A stretch of DNA of 64,000 nt from Variovorax jilinensis (GCF_030316885.1 NZ_JASZYQ010000002.1:504001-568000); one strand, 5' to 3'. Numbered from the stretch's first letter, positions 1 to 10,370 are shown. The notes: generated from the letters alone by a model not told the origin. Numbers and translations: made by a program.

Positions 1-513
1 CTCGAGGAATACGAGCGCGCCAAGGCCCGCGGCGCCAAGATCTACGCCGAAGTCTCCGGCTTCGGCATGTCCGGCGATGCCTTCCACATGACCGCACCCA
101 ACGTCGACGGCCCGCGCCGCTCGATGCAGATGGCGCTGGCCAATGCGGGCGTCAATGCCGACCAGGTGCAGTACGTCAACGCCCACGGCACCTCGACGCC
201 GCTCGGCGACCTGAACGAGACCAACGCGATCAAGAACGCCTTCGGCGATCACGCGAAGAAGCTGGTCGTCAACTCGACCAAGTCGATGACCGGCCACCTT
301 CTGGGCGGCGCCGGCGGCATCGAATCGGTGTTCACGGTGCTCGCGGTGCATCACCAGAAGAGCCCGCCGACCATCAACATCTTCAACCAGGATCCCGAGT
401 GCGATCTGGACTACTGCGCCAACGAGGCGCGTGATCTCAAGATCGACGTCGCGGTCAAGAACAACTTCGGCTTCGGCGGCACCAACGGCACGCTGGTGTT
501 CAAGCGCGTTTGA
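1..513 (+). CDS. fabF: 3-oxoacyl-ACP synthase II, C-terminal part
   Basis: Condensing enzyme of fatty-acid elongation that joins malonyl-ACP to acyl-ACP in the cytosol. The frame is open from base 1, so the N-terminus with the active-site cysteine lies outside the window; about 170 residues remain. Both histidines of the Cys-His-His triad are visible, in NAHGTSTPLGD and in KSMTGHLLGGAGG. The C-terminus carries the glycine-rich NNFGFGGTNGT typical of KAS II. A membrane protein gene and rpoE follow closely, an order common in Burkholderiales. FabF is preferred over FabB from the TSTPLGD and KSMTGH wording and the context. Confidence 0.95.
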   Translation, partial: LEEYERAKARGAKIYAEVSGFGMSGDAFHMTAPNVDGPRRSMQMALANAGVNADQVQYVNAHGTSTPLGDLNETNAIKNAFGDHAKKLVVNSTKSMTGHLLGGAGGIESVFTVLAVHHQKSPPTINIFNQDPECDLDYCANEARDLKIDVAVKNNFGFGGTNGTLVFKRV

Positions 514-526
514 AGCGCCTCCTGCG

Positions 527-1003
527 ATGCACAGCGCGCCGTCGGTGAACTACCCGGTGGGGCGTTCGCGCCGCGCCGAACGGCTCCTGATGGCGCTGTG
601 GGCGCTGGGCGTCGCCAGCGTCACCGCCGCCTGCCTTGCCGATGCGGCTGCCCTCGACTGGCGGCAGGCCATGCTGGCCGCCAGCGCGGTAGTGGCCGGC
701 GTTGCCGCCTGGACCGGCGTGCTTCGCAGCTCCGCGGCCGCCGAACTGGGCTTCGACGGCCATGCCTGGTCGATGTCGGGCGAAGCGAGCCGGCGCAATG
801 CCGGCGTCTGCGTGGCGCTCGACCTGCAGTCGCTGATGCTCGTGCGCCTCGTGGGGCCGGGCCGGGCGGCACACTGGATCTGGCTCGACCGAGAGGCGCT
901 TCCCGAGCGCTGGCTCGACCTGCGACGCGCGCTGTACGCGCGCCCCGGCGCTGCAGCCCCCGTGTCTGCGCCCGCGCCCGGTGCGCGTCACTCCTCGCCA
1001 TGA
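527..1003 (+). CDS. YgfX-like small membrane protein
   Basis: A 158-residue protein of uncertain function. After a short basic N-terminus there are two closely spaced hydrophobic segments (about residues 20-40 and 45-62), then a soluble tail rich in W, R and L (for example WIWLDREALPERW). Two N-terminal helices plus a small soluble domain match the YgfX/CptA type, but the match is by eye. The ATG at 527 is chosen because it lies just after the fabF stop; a longer frame would overlap fabF out of frame. Its TGA overlaps the rpoE ATG (ATGA), which implies translational coupling to the sigma factor gene. Confidence 0.6.
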   Translation: MHSAPSVNYPVGRSRRAERLLMALWALGVASVTAACLADAAALDWRQAMLAASAVVAGVAAWTGVLRSSAAAELGFDGHAWSMSGEASRRNAGVCVALDLQSLMLVRLVGPGRAAHWIWLDREALPERWLDLRRALYARPGAAAPVSAPAPGARHSSP

Positions 1004-1692
1004 CAGCCTTGCCGCCTTCGCCGCCGCCGCCCGCGCCGCCGCCATCGGGTCCGCTCGATGGCGCCGAGGCGCCGCTCGCGCCGCGGCCCGGCGAGGTCGA
1101 TTTCCAGCTGGTCCAGCGCACCGTCGCGGGCGACCAGAAGGCCTTCGAGCTGCTCGTCATCAAGTACCAGCGCCGGATCGAGCGCCTGATCGGCCGCATG
1201 GTGCGCGATGTCAACCTGGTCGAGGACATCGCCCAGGAGACCTTCATCCGCGCCTACCGCGCGCTGCACCAGTTCCGCGGCGAAGCCCAGTTCTACACCT
1301 GGCTCTACCGGATTGCGGTCAACACGGCCAAGAAGGCGCTGGTCGACATGAAGCGCGACCCCACGATCACCGAGAGCGCCCTGCGTTCGTCTTCCGACGA
1401 CGAGGATGAAACTTACCGGCCCAGAAACGAACCAATCAGCGACGAGACCCCCGAATCCGTGCTTGCAGCCAATGAGATCGCCGCCGCCGTCGAGGCGGCG
1501 ATGGAGGCTTTGCCGGCCGAATTGCGGCAGGCAGTGACCCTGCGCGAGATCGAGGGCATGAGCTACGAAGAGATTGCCGAGGTCATGAACTGTCCGATCG
1601 GCACGGTGCGGTCGCGGATTTTCCGTGCCCGCGAGGCGATTTCGACCCGGGTCAAGCCCATGCTGGACAGCCAGTCGGGCAAGCGTTGGTAA
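1000..1692 (+). CDS. rpoE: RNA polymerase sigma-E factor (RpoE/AlgU type)
   Basis: ECF sigma factor for the envelope-stress response. The 230-residue product has a proline- and alanine-rich N-terminal extension of about 35 residues. Region 2 follows (LVIKYQRRIERLIGRMV, then DIAQETFIRAYRAL and FYTWLYRIAVNTAK), then an acidic linker, then region 4 with a helix-turn-helix (MSYEEIAEVMNCPIGTVRSR). The start overlaps the upstream stop. The anti-sigma gene follows 13 bases after the stop, then rseB and a DegP-type protease, which fixes the identity as the sigma-E rather than another ECF group. The Pro-rich N-terminus is longer than in E. coli RpoE. Confidence 0.95.
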   Translation: MTALPPSPPPPAPPPSGPLDGAEAPLAPRPGEVDFQLVQRTVAGDQKAFELLVIKYQRRIERLIGRMVRDVNLVEDIAQETFIRAYRALHQFRGEAQFYTWLYRIAVNTAKKALVDMKRDPTITESALRSSSDDEDETYRPRNEPISDETPESVLAANEIAAAVEAAMEALPAELRQAVTLREIEGMSYEEIAEVMNCPIGTVRSRIFRAREAISTRVKPMLDSQSGKRW

Positions 1693-1705
1693 GCAGGTGA
1701 ACCAG

Positions 1706-2362
1706 ATGAAGCAAGAACATACAGTCCAGGAACAGCTCTCGGCCCTCGCCGACGGCCATTTGCGCGATGCGGAATTCGCCGAAGTGGTCGGCAGGCTCGG
1801 CGTCGATGCCGAACTGCGCGCCACCTGGCAGACCTACCACCTCGTGGGCGACGTGTTGCGTTCCGGTGGTCACGCGGTCTGCAGCGACACCTCGGCCTTC
1901 GTGGCGCGTTTCCAGAGCCGCCTGGCTGCCGAGCCCGTGCCGATGCCGGCTGCGATCCCGGTCGCGGTTTCCGCGCCGGAAGTCCGGCATGTGCCGCAGC
2001 GCGTCGAGGCCGCCAACGAACCGGTGTTCCGCTGGAAGCTCGTGGCCGGCGCCGCCTCGCTGGCCGCCGCCGCGGCCATCGGCTGGAACTGGGTCGGTGT
2101 CGCCGATTCGCGCGCAGCCGGCGCCCAGCTCGCGCAACAGCAGCAAACCGCACCGGCCGTGGTGGCCGCGGCCGATGCACCGAAGCCGGCCGCGCCCGCT
2201 CTGTCGGCCACGCGCGTGATCATCGGCAACGGCAATCCGCAGGTCATGCTGCGCGATCCGCGCCTCGACCAGCTGCTCGAGGCCCATCAGCAGGCCGGCG
2301 GCGCATCGCAGATGCCGTCGGGCTTCCTGCGCAACGCGACCTTCGACCGGCCGTCCCGCTGA
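1706..2362 (+). CDS. rseA: Anti-sigma-E factor RseA/MucA
   Basis: Inner-membrane anti-sigma factor that holds sigma-E inactive until proteolysis. The 218-residue protein has a cytosolic N-terminal RseA domain (EQLSALADGHLRDAEF, then TWQTYHLVGDVLR), a linker, one membrane helix at about residues 111-129, and a periplasmic tail rich in A, Q and P. ATG 1706 is chosen because the RseA domain starts at once there; the in-frame upstream extension lies inside rpoE. It sits between rpoE and rseB, as usual for this module. Confidence 0.93.
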   Translation: MKQEHTVQEQLSALADGHLRDAEFAEVVGRLGVDAELRATWQTYHLVGDVLRSGGHAVCSDTSAFVARFQSRLAAEPVPMPAAIPVAVSAPEVRHVPQRVEAANEPVFRWKLVAGAASLAAAAAIGWNWVGVADSRAAGAQLAQQQQTAPAVVAAADAPKPAAPALSATRVIIGNGNPQVMLRDPRLDQLLEAHQQAGGASQMPSGFLRNATFDRPSR

Positions 2363-2380
2363 TCCGTTCGGGCAGCCGCA

Positions 2381-3439
2381 ATGTCTTCCTCTTCTCCGAT
2401 GCCGATCTCCGCGCGTGGCTTCCTGTTGCTGGCGGCCGCGATGTGCGTGGCGCCCATGGTCCTGGGCCAGACCCGCAGCGCTGCGCCGCAGCCCGCGGGC
2501 CCCGCGTCCGCAAGCGGCAATGAGACCATGGGGCTGGTGGAATGGCTGCAGCGCATGCATGCGGCAGCGCGCCAGCGCAGCTACGTGGGCACCTTCGTGG
2601 TGTCGGCGCCAGCGGGCAACCTGTCGAGCGCGCGCATCTGGCACGTGTGCGAAGGCGACCTGCAGATGGAGCGCATCGAGGCGCTCTCGGGTCCGCAGCG
2701 CTCGACCTTCCGGCGCAACGACCAGGTCGTGACCTTCCTGCCCGATTCGAAGGTCGTCAAGCACGAGACGCGCGAGAACCTCGAACTGTTTCCCAACCTG
2801 CTCGGCACGCCCGACTCCTCGATCGCCAATTCGTACGGGCTGCGCGTGATCGGCAAGGACCGCGTCGCGGGCTTCGATGCCGACGTGGTGCAGATCGAGC
2901 CGCACGATGCGCTTCGCTTCGGCTACCGGGCCTGGAGCGAGCGCCGCTCGGGACTGGTCATCAAGCTGCAGACCATCGATCGCGACAACAAGGTGATCGA
3001 GCAGTCGGCGTTTTCCGAGCTGCAACTCGACGCGCCCGTGAAGATGCATGCGCTCAAGCAGATGATGGGCAGCACCGCGGGCTACCGGGTCGAGAAGTCC
3101 GAGCTCGAGCGCACGACGGCGCAGCGCGAGGGCTGGCAGCTCAAGAAACCCGTGCCGGGCTTCCGCCCCGTGAGCTCGTTCCGCCGCCCGTCGGGCGTGG
3201 AAGGGCAGGGCCATACGATGCAGTGGACCTTCTCGGACGGCCTCGCGACGGTCTCGCTCTTCATCGAATCCTACGATGCGCAGCGCAAGCCCGAAGAAGT
3301 GCTGATGGCACTGGGCGCCACCCACACGCTGACCCGGCGTCTCACGGACAAGGACGGCGACTGGTGGCTGACCGCGGTCGGCGAGGTTCCCCCGCAGACC
3401 CTCGATGCCTTCGCGCAGAACCTGGTCCGTTCGCGCTAG
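2381..3439 (+). CDS. rseB: Sigma-E regulatory protein RseB/MucB
   Basis: Periplasmic protein that binds RseA and senses mislocalised envelope lipids or lipoproteins, shielding RseA from cleavage. The 352 residues start with a signal peptide (about 1-29, ending near VLGQ). An N-terminal LolA-like domain follows (GLVEWLQRMHAAARQRSYVGTFV region), then the smaller C-terminal MucB/RseB domain from about residue 240. It lies 18 bases after rseA and 39 before mucD. The name mucB is equally valid. Confidence 0.93.
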   Translation: MSSSSPMPISARGFLLLAAAMCVAPMVLGQTRSAAPQPAGPASASGNETMGLVEWLQRMHAAARQRSYVGTFVVSAPAGNLSSARIWHVCEGDLQMERIEALSGPQRSTFRRNDQVVTFLPDSKVVKHETRENLELFPNLLGTPDSSIANSYGLRVIGKDRVAGFDADVVQIEPHDALRFGYRAWSERRSGLVIKLQTIDRDNKVIEQSAFSELQLDAPVKMHALKQMMGSTAGYRVEKSELERTTAQREGWQLKKPVPGFRPVSSFRRPSGVEGQGHTMQWTFSDGLATVSLFIESYDAQRKPEEVLMALGATHTLTRRLTDKDGDWWLTAVGEVPPQTLDAFAQNLVRSR

Positions 3440-3478
3440 TCGTTTTTGTCGCCACCGTCTCTCCAACGAAAGAAACCG

Positions 3479-4963
3479 ATGATGCTCAAGATCAAGGGGA
3501 ACACCGTTCGCTCGTCCCTGATGGCCTGCGCGATGGCGCTGGGCTCGACCGCGGCGATGCTGCCCGTCACGCCGGTGCATGCCCAGGCCCGCGTTCTGCC
3601 CGACTTCACCGACCTGGTCGACCAGGTCGGGCCGGCGGTGGTCAACATCCGCACCATCGAGAAGACGGCGCAGGCCGGCGGCGCCGCCGGGGAGCCCGAC
3701 GAGGAGATGCAGGAATTCTTCCGCCGCTTCTTCGGCCAGCCGATGCCCGGCGCGCCGCGCCAGGGCCCGCGCGCCGCTCCGAACCGTCCACAGGCGCCCG
3801 ACGAGGAGCGTCCGCGCGGCGTCGGCTCGGGCTTCATCCTTTCGCCCGACGGCTACGTCATGACCAATGCGCATGTGGTGGATGGCGCGTCCGAAGTGCT
3901 CGTGACGCTGCCCGACAAGCGCGAGTTCAAGGCCCGCATCGTCGGCGCCGACAAGCGCACCGACGTGGCGGTCGTGAAGATCGACGCCACGGGCCTGCCC
4001 TCGGTCAAGGTCGGTGACATCGGCAAGCTGCGCGTCGGCGAATGGGTGATGGCGATCGGCTCGCCGTTCGGGCTCGAGAACACGGTCACGGCCGGCATCG
4101 TGAGCGCCAAGCAGCGCGACACCGGCGACTACCTGCCCTTCATCCAGACCGACGTGGCGATCAATCCCGGCAATTCGGGCGGCCCGCTGATCAACATGCG
4201 CGGCGAGGTGGTGGGCATCAACAGCCAGATCTATTCGCGCTCGGGCGGCTTCATGGGCATCTCGTTCTCGATCCCGATCGACGAGGCGATCCGCGTCAGC
4301 GACCAGCTGCGCACCTCGGGCCGCGTCTCGCGCGGGCGCATCGGCGTGCAGATCGACCAGGTCACGAAGGACGTGGCCGAATCCATCGGACTCGGCAAGG
4401 CGCAGGGCGCCCTGGTGCGCGGTGTCGAATCGGGCTCGCCGGGCGACAAGGCCGGCATCGAGCCGGGCGACATCATCACCAAGTTCGACGGCAAGGCGAT
4501 CGACAAGCCGAGCGACCTGCCGCGGCTGGTTGGCAACACCAAGCCCGGGACCAAGAGTTCGGTCACCGTCTTCCGCCGCGGCAGCACGCGCGACATCAAC
4601 GTGATCATCGCGGAGATCGAGCCCGACAAGCCCACCAAGGTGGCGGAACGCGACGAACCCGCGGCCAAGCCGTCGGGCTCGGCGGCCGCGAAGTCGATGG
4701 GCCTCACGCTCAGCGATCTCACCGACGCGCAGAAGAAGGAGCTCAAGCTCAAGGGCGGCGTGCGGGTCGACACCGCCACCGACGCGGCGGCGCGTGCCGG
4801 CCTGCGCGAGGGCGACGTGGTGCTGGGCGTCAGCAATGTCGAGGTCTCGAACCTCAAGGAATTCGAGGCTGCGCTGGCCAAGGCCGACAAGTCCAAGTCG
4901 ATCAGCCTGCTGTTCCGCCGTGGCGACTGGGCGCAATACGCGCTGCTGCGGCCGGCGCGCTGA
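3479..4963 (+). CDS. mucD: Periplasmic serine protease, DegP/DegQ (MucD) family
   Basis: HtrA-type protease/chaperone that degrades misfolded periplasmic proteins. From ATG 3479 the product has 494 residues: a signal peptide ending near VHAQA, a trypsin-like domain, and two PDZ domains (about 275-365 and 395-490). The catalytic triad is His132 in NAHVVDG, Asp162 in RTDVAVVKID and Ser233 in NPGNSGGPL. ATG 3482 is an equally possible start, and a TTG at 3446 would only add residues before the signal peptide. As the last gene of the sigma-E module it is likely an effector and sigma-E regulated; a terminator follows. Confidence 0.94.
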   Translation: MMLKIKGNTVRSSLMACAMALGSTAAMLPVTPVHAQARVLPDFTDLVDQVGPAVVNIRTIEKTAQAGGAAGEPDEEMQEFFRRFFGQPMPGAPRQGPRAAPNRPQAPDEERPRGVGSGFILSPDGYVMTNAHVVDGASEVLVTLPDKREFKARIVGADKRTDVAVVKIDATGLPSVKVGDIGKLRVGEWVMAIGSPFGLENTVTAGIVSAKQRDTGDYLPFIQTDVAINPGNSGGPLINMRGEVVGINSQIYSRSGGFMGISFSIPIDEAIRVSDQLRTSGRVSRGRIGVQIDQVTKDVAESIGLGKAQGALVRGVESGSPGDKAGIEPGDIITKFDGKAIDKPSDLPRLVGNTKPGTKSSVTVFRRGSTRDINVIIAEIEPDKPTKVAERDEPAAKPSGSAAAKSMGLTLSDLTDAQKKELKLKGGVRVDTATDAAARAGLREGDVVLGVSNVEVSNLKEFEAALAKADKSKSISLLFRRGDWAQYALLRPAR

Positions 4964-4983
4964 AGTCGGCCGGCGCGTCAAGT

Positions 4984-5019
4984 GGCCCCACCCCGCAGTC
5001 GGGTTTGGGGCCCATTTTT
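4984..5019 (+). terminator. Rho-independent terminator after mucD
   Basis: A GC-rich hairpin with arms GGCCCCACCCCG and CGGGTTTGGGGCC (small internal mismatch) is followed by TTTTT at 5015-5019. It begins 21 bases after the mucD stop and should end the rpoE-mucD transcript. Confidence 0.8.
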
Positions 5020-5330
5020 CGTCCTTGTCGCGTCCGGGCCGCATCGCCCAGGAATTTTTTTTGGGGCGCCGGAAGCGGCTTTTTGGTTGGCATTCACTAA
5101 CTTAAGGCGAGTCTAAGGACGAATTTCGGTAGAATAGAGGGCCTCCCGAGCCCAATCGATGCATAAGCGCTGACGCCGGCTTCACCATGCGAGATTCAAG
5201 TTGTTCGTCCACCGACGCTCCACAGTTCGCCCACAAGTTGTTAAGCGATTGCTCCACCGACCCTGTTGATAAGTTGTTTATAAGTAGCATGTTGCTGACC
5301 TGCAACGACCCCTCCCGGGCCTTGGCCCGG
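5020..5330. other. Gene-free stretch between mucD and lepA
   Basis: No convincing gene is present. The stretch is AT-richer than its surroundings, especially 5195-5290. It holds three spaced AAGTTGTT octamers, two CCACCGAC octamers (5209-5216 and 5254-5261) and a perfect short hairpin CCGGGCC-TT-GGCCCGG at 5315-5330. A frame of 99 codons runs through it from 5187, but it has no ribosome site, no domain-like pattern and atypical codon use. A TAGAAT at 5130-5135 could be a -10 element, but no good -35 stands at the right distance. Confidence 0.55.
5198..5278 (+). repeat. Three spaced AAGTTGTT direct repeats
   Basis: The octamer AAGTTGTT occurs at 5198-5205, 5235-5242 and 5271-5278, giving start-to-start distances of 37 and 36 bases, about three and a half helical turns. 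The first two copies extend to CAAGTTGTT. The complementary strand reads TTATAAACAACTTATCAACA here, which includes one-mismatch relatives of a DnaA box. Function unknown; iteron-like protein binding is one reading, chance in an AT-rich patch another. Confidence 0.45.
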
Positions 5331-5359
5331 CTGTACGCGCCCCCCTTTTTGCCTACAAT
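5331..5359 (+). promoter_or_regulatory. Weak promoter candidate before the lepA leader RNA
   Basis: TACAAT at 5354-5359 fits a -10 element. Seventeen bases upstream stands CTGTAC (5331-5336), a poor -35. Transcription would begin near 5366, exactly at the first hairpin of the candidate small RNA. The call depends on that coincidence as much as on the boxes. Confidence 0.35.
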
Positions 5360-5365
5360 GAAGTT

Positions 5366-5430
5366 CCAACTACTGCAGTTGCCATTGCTTGTTGGTTCAG
5401 GGCGCGTCTCTAGAGGACGCGCCCTTTTTT
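5366..5430 (+). ncRNA. Candidate small RNA or leader upstream of lepA
   Basis: A transcript of about 65 nt is implied by a -10 like box at 5354-5359 and the strong terminator ending at 5430. It would contain a 5' hairpin (CAACT-ACTGC-AGTTG, 5367-5381), a single-stranded stretch of about 18 nt with little pairing (near GCCATTGCTTGTTGG), and the terminator hairpin. That is the layout of many small regulatory RNAs. It could instead be a terminated leader of the lepA-lepB transcript, since lepA starts 55 bases later. I do not recognise a known RNA family. Confidence 0.45.
5400..5430 (+). terminator. Strong rho-independent terminator upstream of lepA
   Basis: A perfect 9-bp stem, GGGCGCGTC (5400-5408) with GACGCGCCC (5416-5424), has a 7-nt loop and is followed at once by TTTTTT (5425-5430). 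It points toward lepA and is far from any upstream gene end, so it terminates something that starts within the intergenic stretch. Confidence 0.88.
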
Positions 5431-5485
5431 CTTGCCTGTCGCGTTCTGCGTCCGAGCCAATTCAAGTACTTAAGCGTTCCCGTTG

Positions 5486-7297
<1,812 letters not shown>

Positions 7298-7319
7298 GAA
7301 GCCCGAAGCGGCCCCCCAG

Positions 7320-8291
7320 ATGGCATTCCTCACCTCCCTGATCCTCGCGGCCTTCGCCGGCTACATCGGTGCCTGGTACTTCGGCGCGGTCGAAGGCAAC
7401 TTCGCGCTGCTCCTGTTCCTCGCTACCGTCGTCACTGGCGTGTACTGGCTGGCCGAGCGCTTCTATTTCCTGCCGCGGCGCCGGCGCGCGGCCGATGCGC
7501 TCGACGCATCCCTCGTGCAACGGCGCGAGGAACTCGCGCGCCAGGGCATCACACAGGTCGACACGGTCGACGCCAAGGCGCGCGAGCGCCTGATCATGCA
7601 GCCGTGGTGGCTCGACTGGACCGCCGGGCTGTTCCCCGTGATCCTGGCCGTGTTCCTGCTGCGCTCCTTCCTGTTCGAGCCGTTCAAGATCCCCTCCGGC
7701 TCGATGATGCCGACGCTGCTCACGGGCGACCTGATCCTCGTGAACAAGTTCGTCTACGGCCTGCGGCTGCCGGTGATCAACACGAAGATCACCGAGGGCA
7801 AGGCGCCCGAGCGCGGCGACGTCATGGTGTTCCGCTACCCGCCCAAGCCCAGCATGGACTACATCAAGCGGGTGGTCGGCGTGCCCGGCGACGAGGTCGC
7901 CTACCTGAACAAGAAGCTCACGATCAACGGCCAGCCGGTCAGCAAGACCGCGATTCCCGACTACTTCGACGAGGAGACGATGCGCTACCTCAAGCAGTAC
8001 CAGGAAGACCTCGGCGGCAAGAGCCACAAGCTGCTCAACGACGAAACGCGCCGGGCCGGACTCTCGGAAGCCGAGATCATGCAGTTCCCGAATCAGGAAA
8101 ATTGTCGTTACAGTGTCGAGGGCGTGGTGTGCAAGGTGCCCGCCGGTCACTATTTCGTGATGGGCGACAACCGCGACAACTCGCTCGATTCGCGCTATTG
8201 GGGCTTCGTTCCGGACCAGAACATCGTCGGCAAGGCGTTCCTGGTCTGGATGAACTTCGGCAATCTCAAGCGCATCGGCACATTCGAATAG
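7320..8291 (+). CDS. lepB: Signal peptidase I
   Basis: Inner-membrane serine protease that removes signal peptides from exported proteins. Of 323 residues, the first about 50 form two hydrophobic segments separated by a short turn; a third hydrophobic stretch (GLFPVILAVFLLRSFLF) leads into the catalytic domain. The Ser-Lys dyad is Ser128 in IPSGSMMP and Lys183 in DYIKRVVGVPGD. The family box GDNRDNSLDSR lies near the C-terminus. Length and topology match Gram-negative LepB. Confidence 0.96.
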   Translation: MAFLTSLILAAFAGYIGAWYFGAVEGNFALLLFLATVVTGVYWLAERFYFLPRRRRAADALDASLVQRREELARQGITQVDTVDAKARERLIMQPWWLDWTAGLFPVILAVFLLRSFLFEPFKIPSGSMMPTLLTGDLILVNKFVYGLRLPVINTKITEGKAPERGDVMVFRYPPKPSMDYIKRVVGVPGDEVAYLNKKLTINGQPVSKTAIPDYFDEETMRYLKQYQEDLGGKSHKLLNDETRRAGLSEAEIMQFPNQENCRYSVEGVVCKVPAGHYFVMGDNRDNSLDSRYWGFVPDQNIVGKAFLVWMNFGNLKRIGTFE

Positions 8292-8317
8292 AGCATCGTC
8301 ATTGAGGGGAAGAGGGC

Positions 8318-8674
8318 ATGAAGGTTAGTCAGACCAGAAGACAACAGCGCGGCATCTCGTTCATCGGCCTGCTGTTCGTGGCCGTCGTGCTGGCCTGCGT
8401 CGGCGTGGTGGTGGCGCAGGTCATTCCGACGCTGATCGAATACCAGGCGATCACCAAGGCCGCCAACAAGGCAGCCGAAGGCTCGACGGTGCCCGAAGTG
8501 CGCGCCATCTTCGATCGCGCACAGGCCATCGACGACTTCCATTCGGTCAGCGGCAAGGACCTGGACGTGCGCAAGGAGGGCGACAAGGTGGTCGTCTCCT
8601 TCGCCTACGAGCGCGAGATTCCCCTCTTCGGCCCGGCCTACCTGACGCTGAAGTACAAGGGCCAGTCCCGTTGA
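8318..8674 (+). CDS. DUF4845 membrane-anchored protein
   Basis: A 118-residue protein found between lepB and rnc in many betaproteobacteria; function not established. It has a basic N-terminus, one membrane helix from about residue 13 that begins RGISFIGLL and looks like a type IV pilin N-terminus, and an extracytoplasmic domain with alternating strands (for example [13 protein letters not shown]). There is no clear prepilin peptidase site, so it is probably just anchored. A GAGGGGAAGAGG stretch upstream serves as ribosome site. Confidence 0.8.
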   Translation: MKVSQTRRQQRGISFIGLLFVAVVLACVGVVVAQVIPTLIEYQAITKAANKAAEGSTVPEVRAIFDRAQAIDDFHSVSGKDLDVRKEGDKVVVSFAYEREIPLFGPAYLTLKYKGQSR

Positions 8675-8684
8675 CGACCTGCTC

Positions 8685-9383
8685 GTGACCGACGGCGGAC
8701 TCGTCGCGCTCCAGGGGCGCCTTCAGCACCCGTTTGCCGACCCGCGGCTGTTGCAGCTCGCGCTGACCCACCGAAGCTTTTCCGCCGACCACAACGAGCG
8801 GCTCGAATTCCTCGGCGATTCGGTGCTGAACCTGGCGGTCTCGCACCTGCTCTACGAGCGCCTGGCCACGCTGCCCGAAGGCGATCTGTCGCGCGTGCGG
8901 GCCAACTTGGTCAAGCAGGACACGCTGCACCAGCTCGCGCTCAAGCTTTCCCTTTCCCCGCTGCTGCGGCTCGGCGAGGGCGAATCGCGTTCCGGGGGCC
9001 AGAACCGGCCGTCGATCCTGGCCGACGCGCTCGAGGCGGTGATCGGCGCCGTCTATCTCGACGCCGGCTATGCGGCAGCGCAGGCGCTGGTGCGCCGGCT
9101 CTACGAGGCGGTGGAGATCAGCCCCCGCATGGAGGCGGCCTCGAAGGACCCGAAGACCGAATTGCAGGAATGGCTGCAGGGTCACAAAATGAAGCTGCCC
9201 GCCTACCGCGTCGTCGGAACGCTGGGGGCGGCGCACAAGCAGACTTTCGATGTCGAATGCGAGGTGCCCGATCTGGACCTGCGCGAACGCGGCATCGGCG
9301 GCTCGCGCCGCGCCGGTGAGCAGGCCGCCGCGGCGGCCATGTTGATCCGGCTCAAGGCGCGAGGCGCAAAGGCAACCCCATGA
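8685..9383 (+). CDS. rnc: Ribonuclease III
   Basis: Double-strand-specific endonuclease that processes rRNA precursors and regulatory duplex RNAs. The 232 residues contain the RNase III signature [12 protein letters not shown] with metal-binding acidic residues, a second acidic site ([19 protein letters not shown]), and a C-terminal dsRNA-binding domain ([13 protein letters not shown] onward). The start is GTG at 8685, ten bases after the upstream stop. Its stop overlaps the era ATG (ATGA), the classical rnc-era coupling. Confidence 0.96.
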   Translation: MTDGGLVALQGRLQHPFADPRLLQLALTHRSFSADHNERLEFLGDSVLNLAVSHLLYERLATLPEGDLSRVRANLVKQDTLHQLALKLSLSPLLRLGEGESRSGGQNRPSILADALEAVIGAVYLDAGYAAAQALVRRLYEAVEISPRMEAASKDPKTELQEWLQGHKMKLPAYRVVGTLGAAHKQTFDVECEVPDLDLRERGIGGSRRAGEQAAAAAMLIRLKARGAKATP

Positions 9384-10351
9384 ACGAAGCGAACGAATCC
9401 ATCCTCCCCGCCGACGACGAGGGCGCCGACGAGGTTGCCGGGACCGACGCGCCGCATCGCTGCGGCCTGGTGGCGATCGTCGGCAAGCCCAACGTGGGCA
9501 AGTCGACGCTGCTCAACGCCCTGGTGGGGCAGAAGATCAGCATCACCTCGCGCAAGGCCCAGACCACGCGCCACCGCATCACGGGCATGCGCACCCTGGG
9601 CCCGACCCAGTTCGTGTTCGTCGACACGCCGGGCTTCCAGACGCTGCATGCCAATGCGCTCAACAAGTCGCTCAACAAGACCGTGCAAGGCGCGGTCGGC
9701 GACGTCGACCTGATCCTGTTCGTGGTCGAGGCCGGCAGCTTCACGCCGGCCGACGAGCGCGTGCTCAAGCTGCTCGGCAAGGGCATCCCGACCGTGCTGC
9801 TGGCCAACAAGCTCGACAACGTGCACCGCCGTGGCGACATCGCGCCCTGGCTGCAGACGATGCAGGCAAAGCACAGCTTCGCCGAGTTCGTGCCGATGTC
9901 GGCCAAGAACCCGAAGGACGTCGAACGCCTGTTCGGCATCTGCGAGAAGTACCTGCCCGAGCAGGACTGGTTCTACGCCGAGGACGAGCTCACCGACCGC
10001 AGCGAGAAGTTCCTGGCCGGCGAACTGGTGCGCGAGAAGCTCTTCCGCCTGACCGGCGACGAGCTGCCCTACACCTCGACCGTCATCATCGACAAGTTCG
10101 AGGAAGAGCCGCCGCAGAAGAAGGGCCAGAAGCGCCTTTTGCGCATCGCCGCGACGATCGTGGTCGAGCGCGACGGCCACAAGGCGATGGTGATCGGCGA
10201 CAAGGGCGAGCGCATCAAGCGCATCGGCATGGAGACGCGGGTCGAGCTCGAGAAGCTGGCCGATGCCAAGGTCTTCCTCGAGCTCTGGGTCAAGGTGCGC
10301 TCGGGCTGGGCCGACGACGAGGCCCGCGTGCGTTCCTTCGGCTATGAATAG
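9380..10351 (+). CDS. era: GTPase Era
   Basis: GTPase that binds 16S rRNA and assists 30S maturation. The 323 residues begin with an acidic extension of about 25 residues. The P-loop GKPNVGKST is at 35-43, followed by [10 protein letters not shown] (G2), DTPGF (G3) and NKLD (G4). A KH RNA-binding domain follows with the [11 protein letters not shown] loop. Overlaps rnc by four bases; recO follows 19 bases later. Confidence 0.96.
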   Translation: MNEANESILPADDEGADEVAGTDAPHRCGLVAIVGKPNVGKSTLLNALVGQKISITSRKAQTTRHRITGMRTLGPTQFVFVDTPGFQTLHANALNKSLNKTVQGAVGDVDLILFVVEAGSFTPADERVLKLLGKGIPTVLLANKLDNVHRRGDIAPWLQTMQAKHSFAEFVPMSAKNPKDVERLFGICEKYLPEQDWFYAEDELTDRSEKFLAGELVREKLFRLTGDELPYTSTVIIDKFEEEPPQKKGQKRLLRIAATIVVERDGHKAMVIGDKGERIKRIGMETRVELEKLADAKVFLELWVKVRSGWADDEARVRSFGYE

Positions 10352-10370
10352 GCTCGTGCGCGAGCGCTGA

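Noticed and set aside
1652-5044. Very long antisense frame of about 1130 codons
   Set aside because: It mirrors rseA, rseB and mucD. Its product is rich in R, H, A and D, as expected when high-GC coding DNA is read on the other strand.
5198-5290. Possible replication origin with DnaA boxes
   Set aside because: Only one-mismatch matches, no dnaA, dnaN or gidA nearby, and no AT-rich 13-mers. The gene context is not that of an origin.
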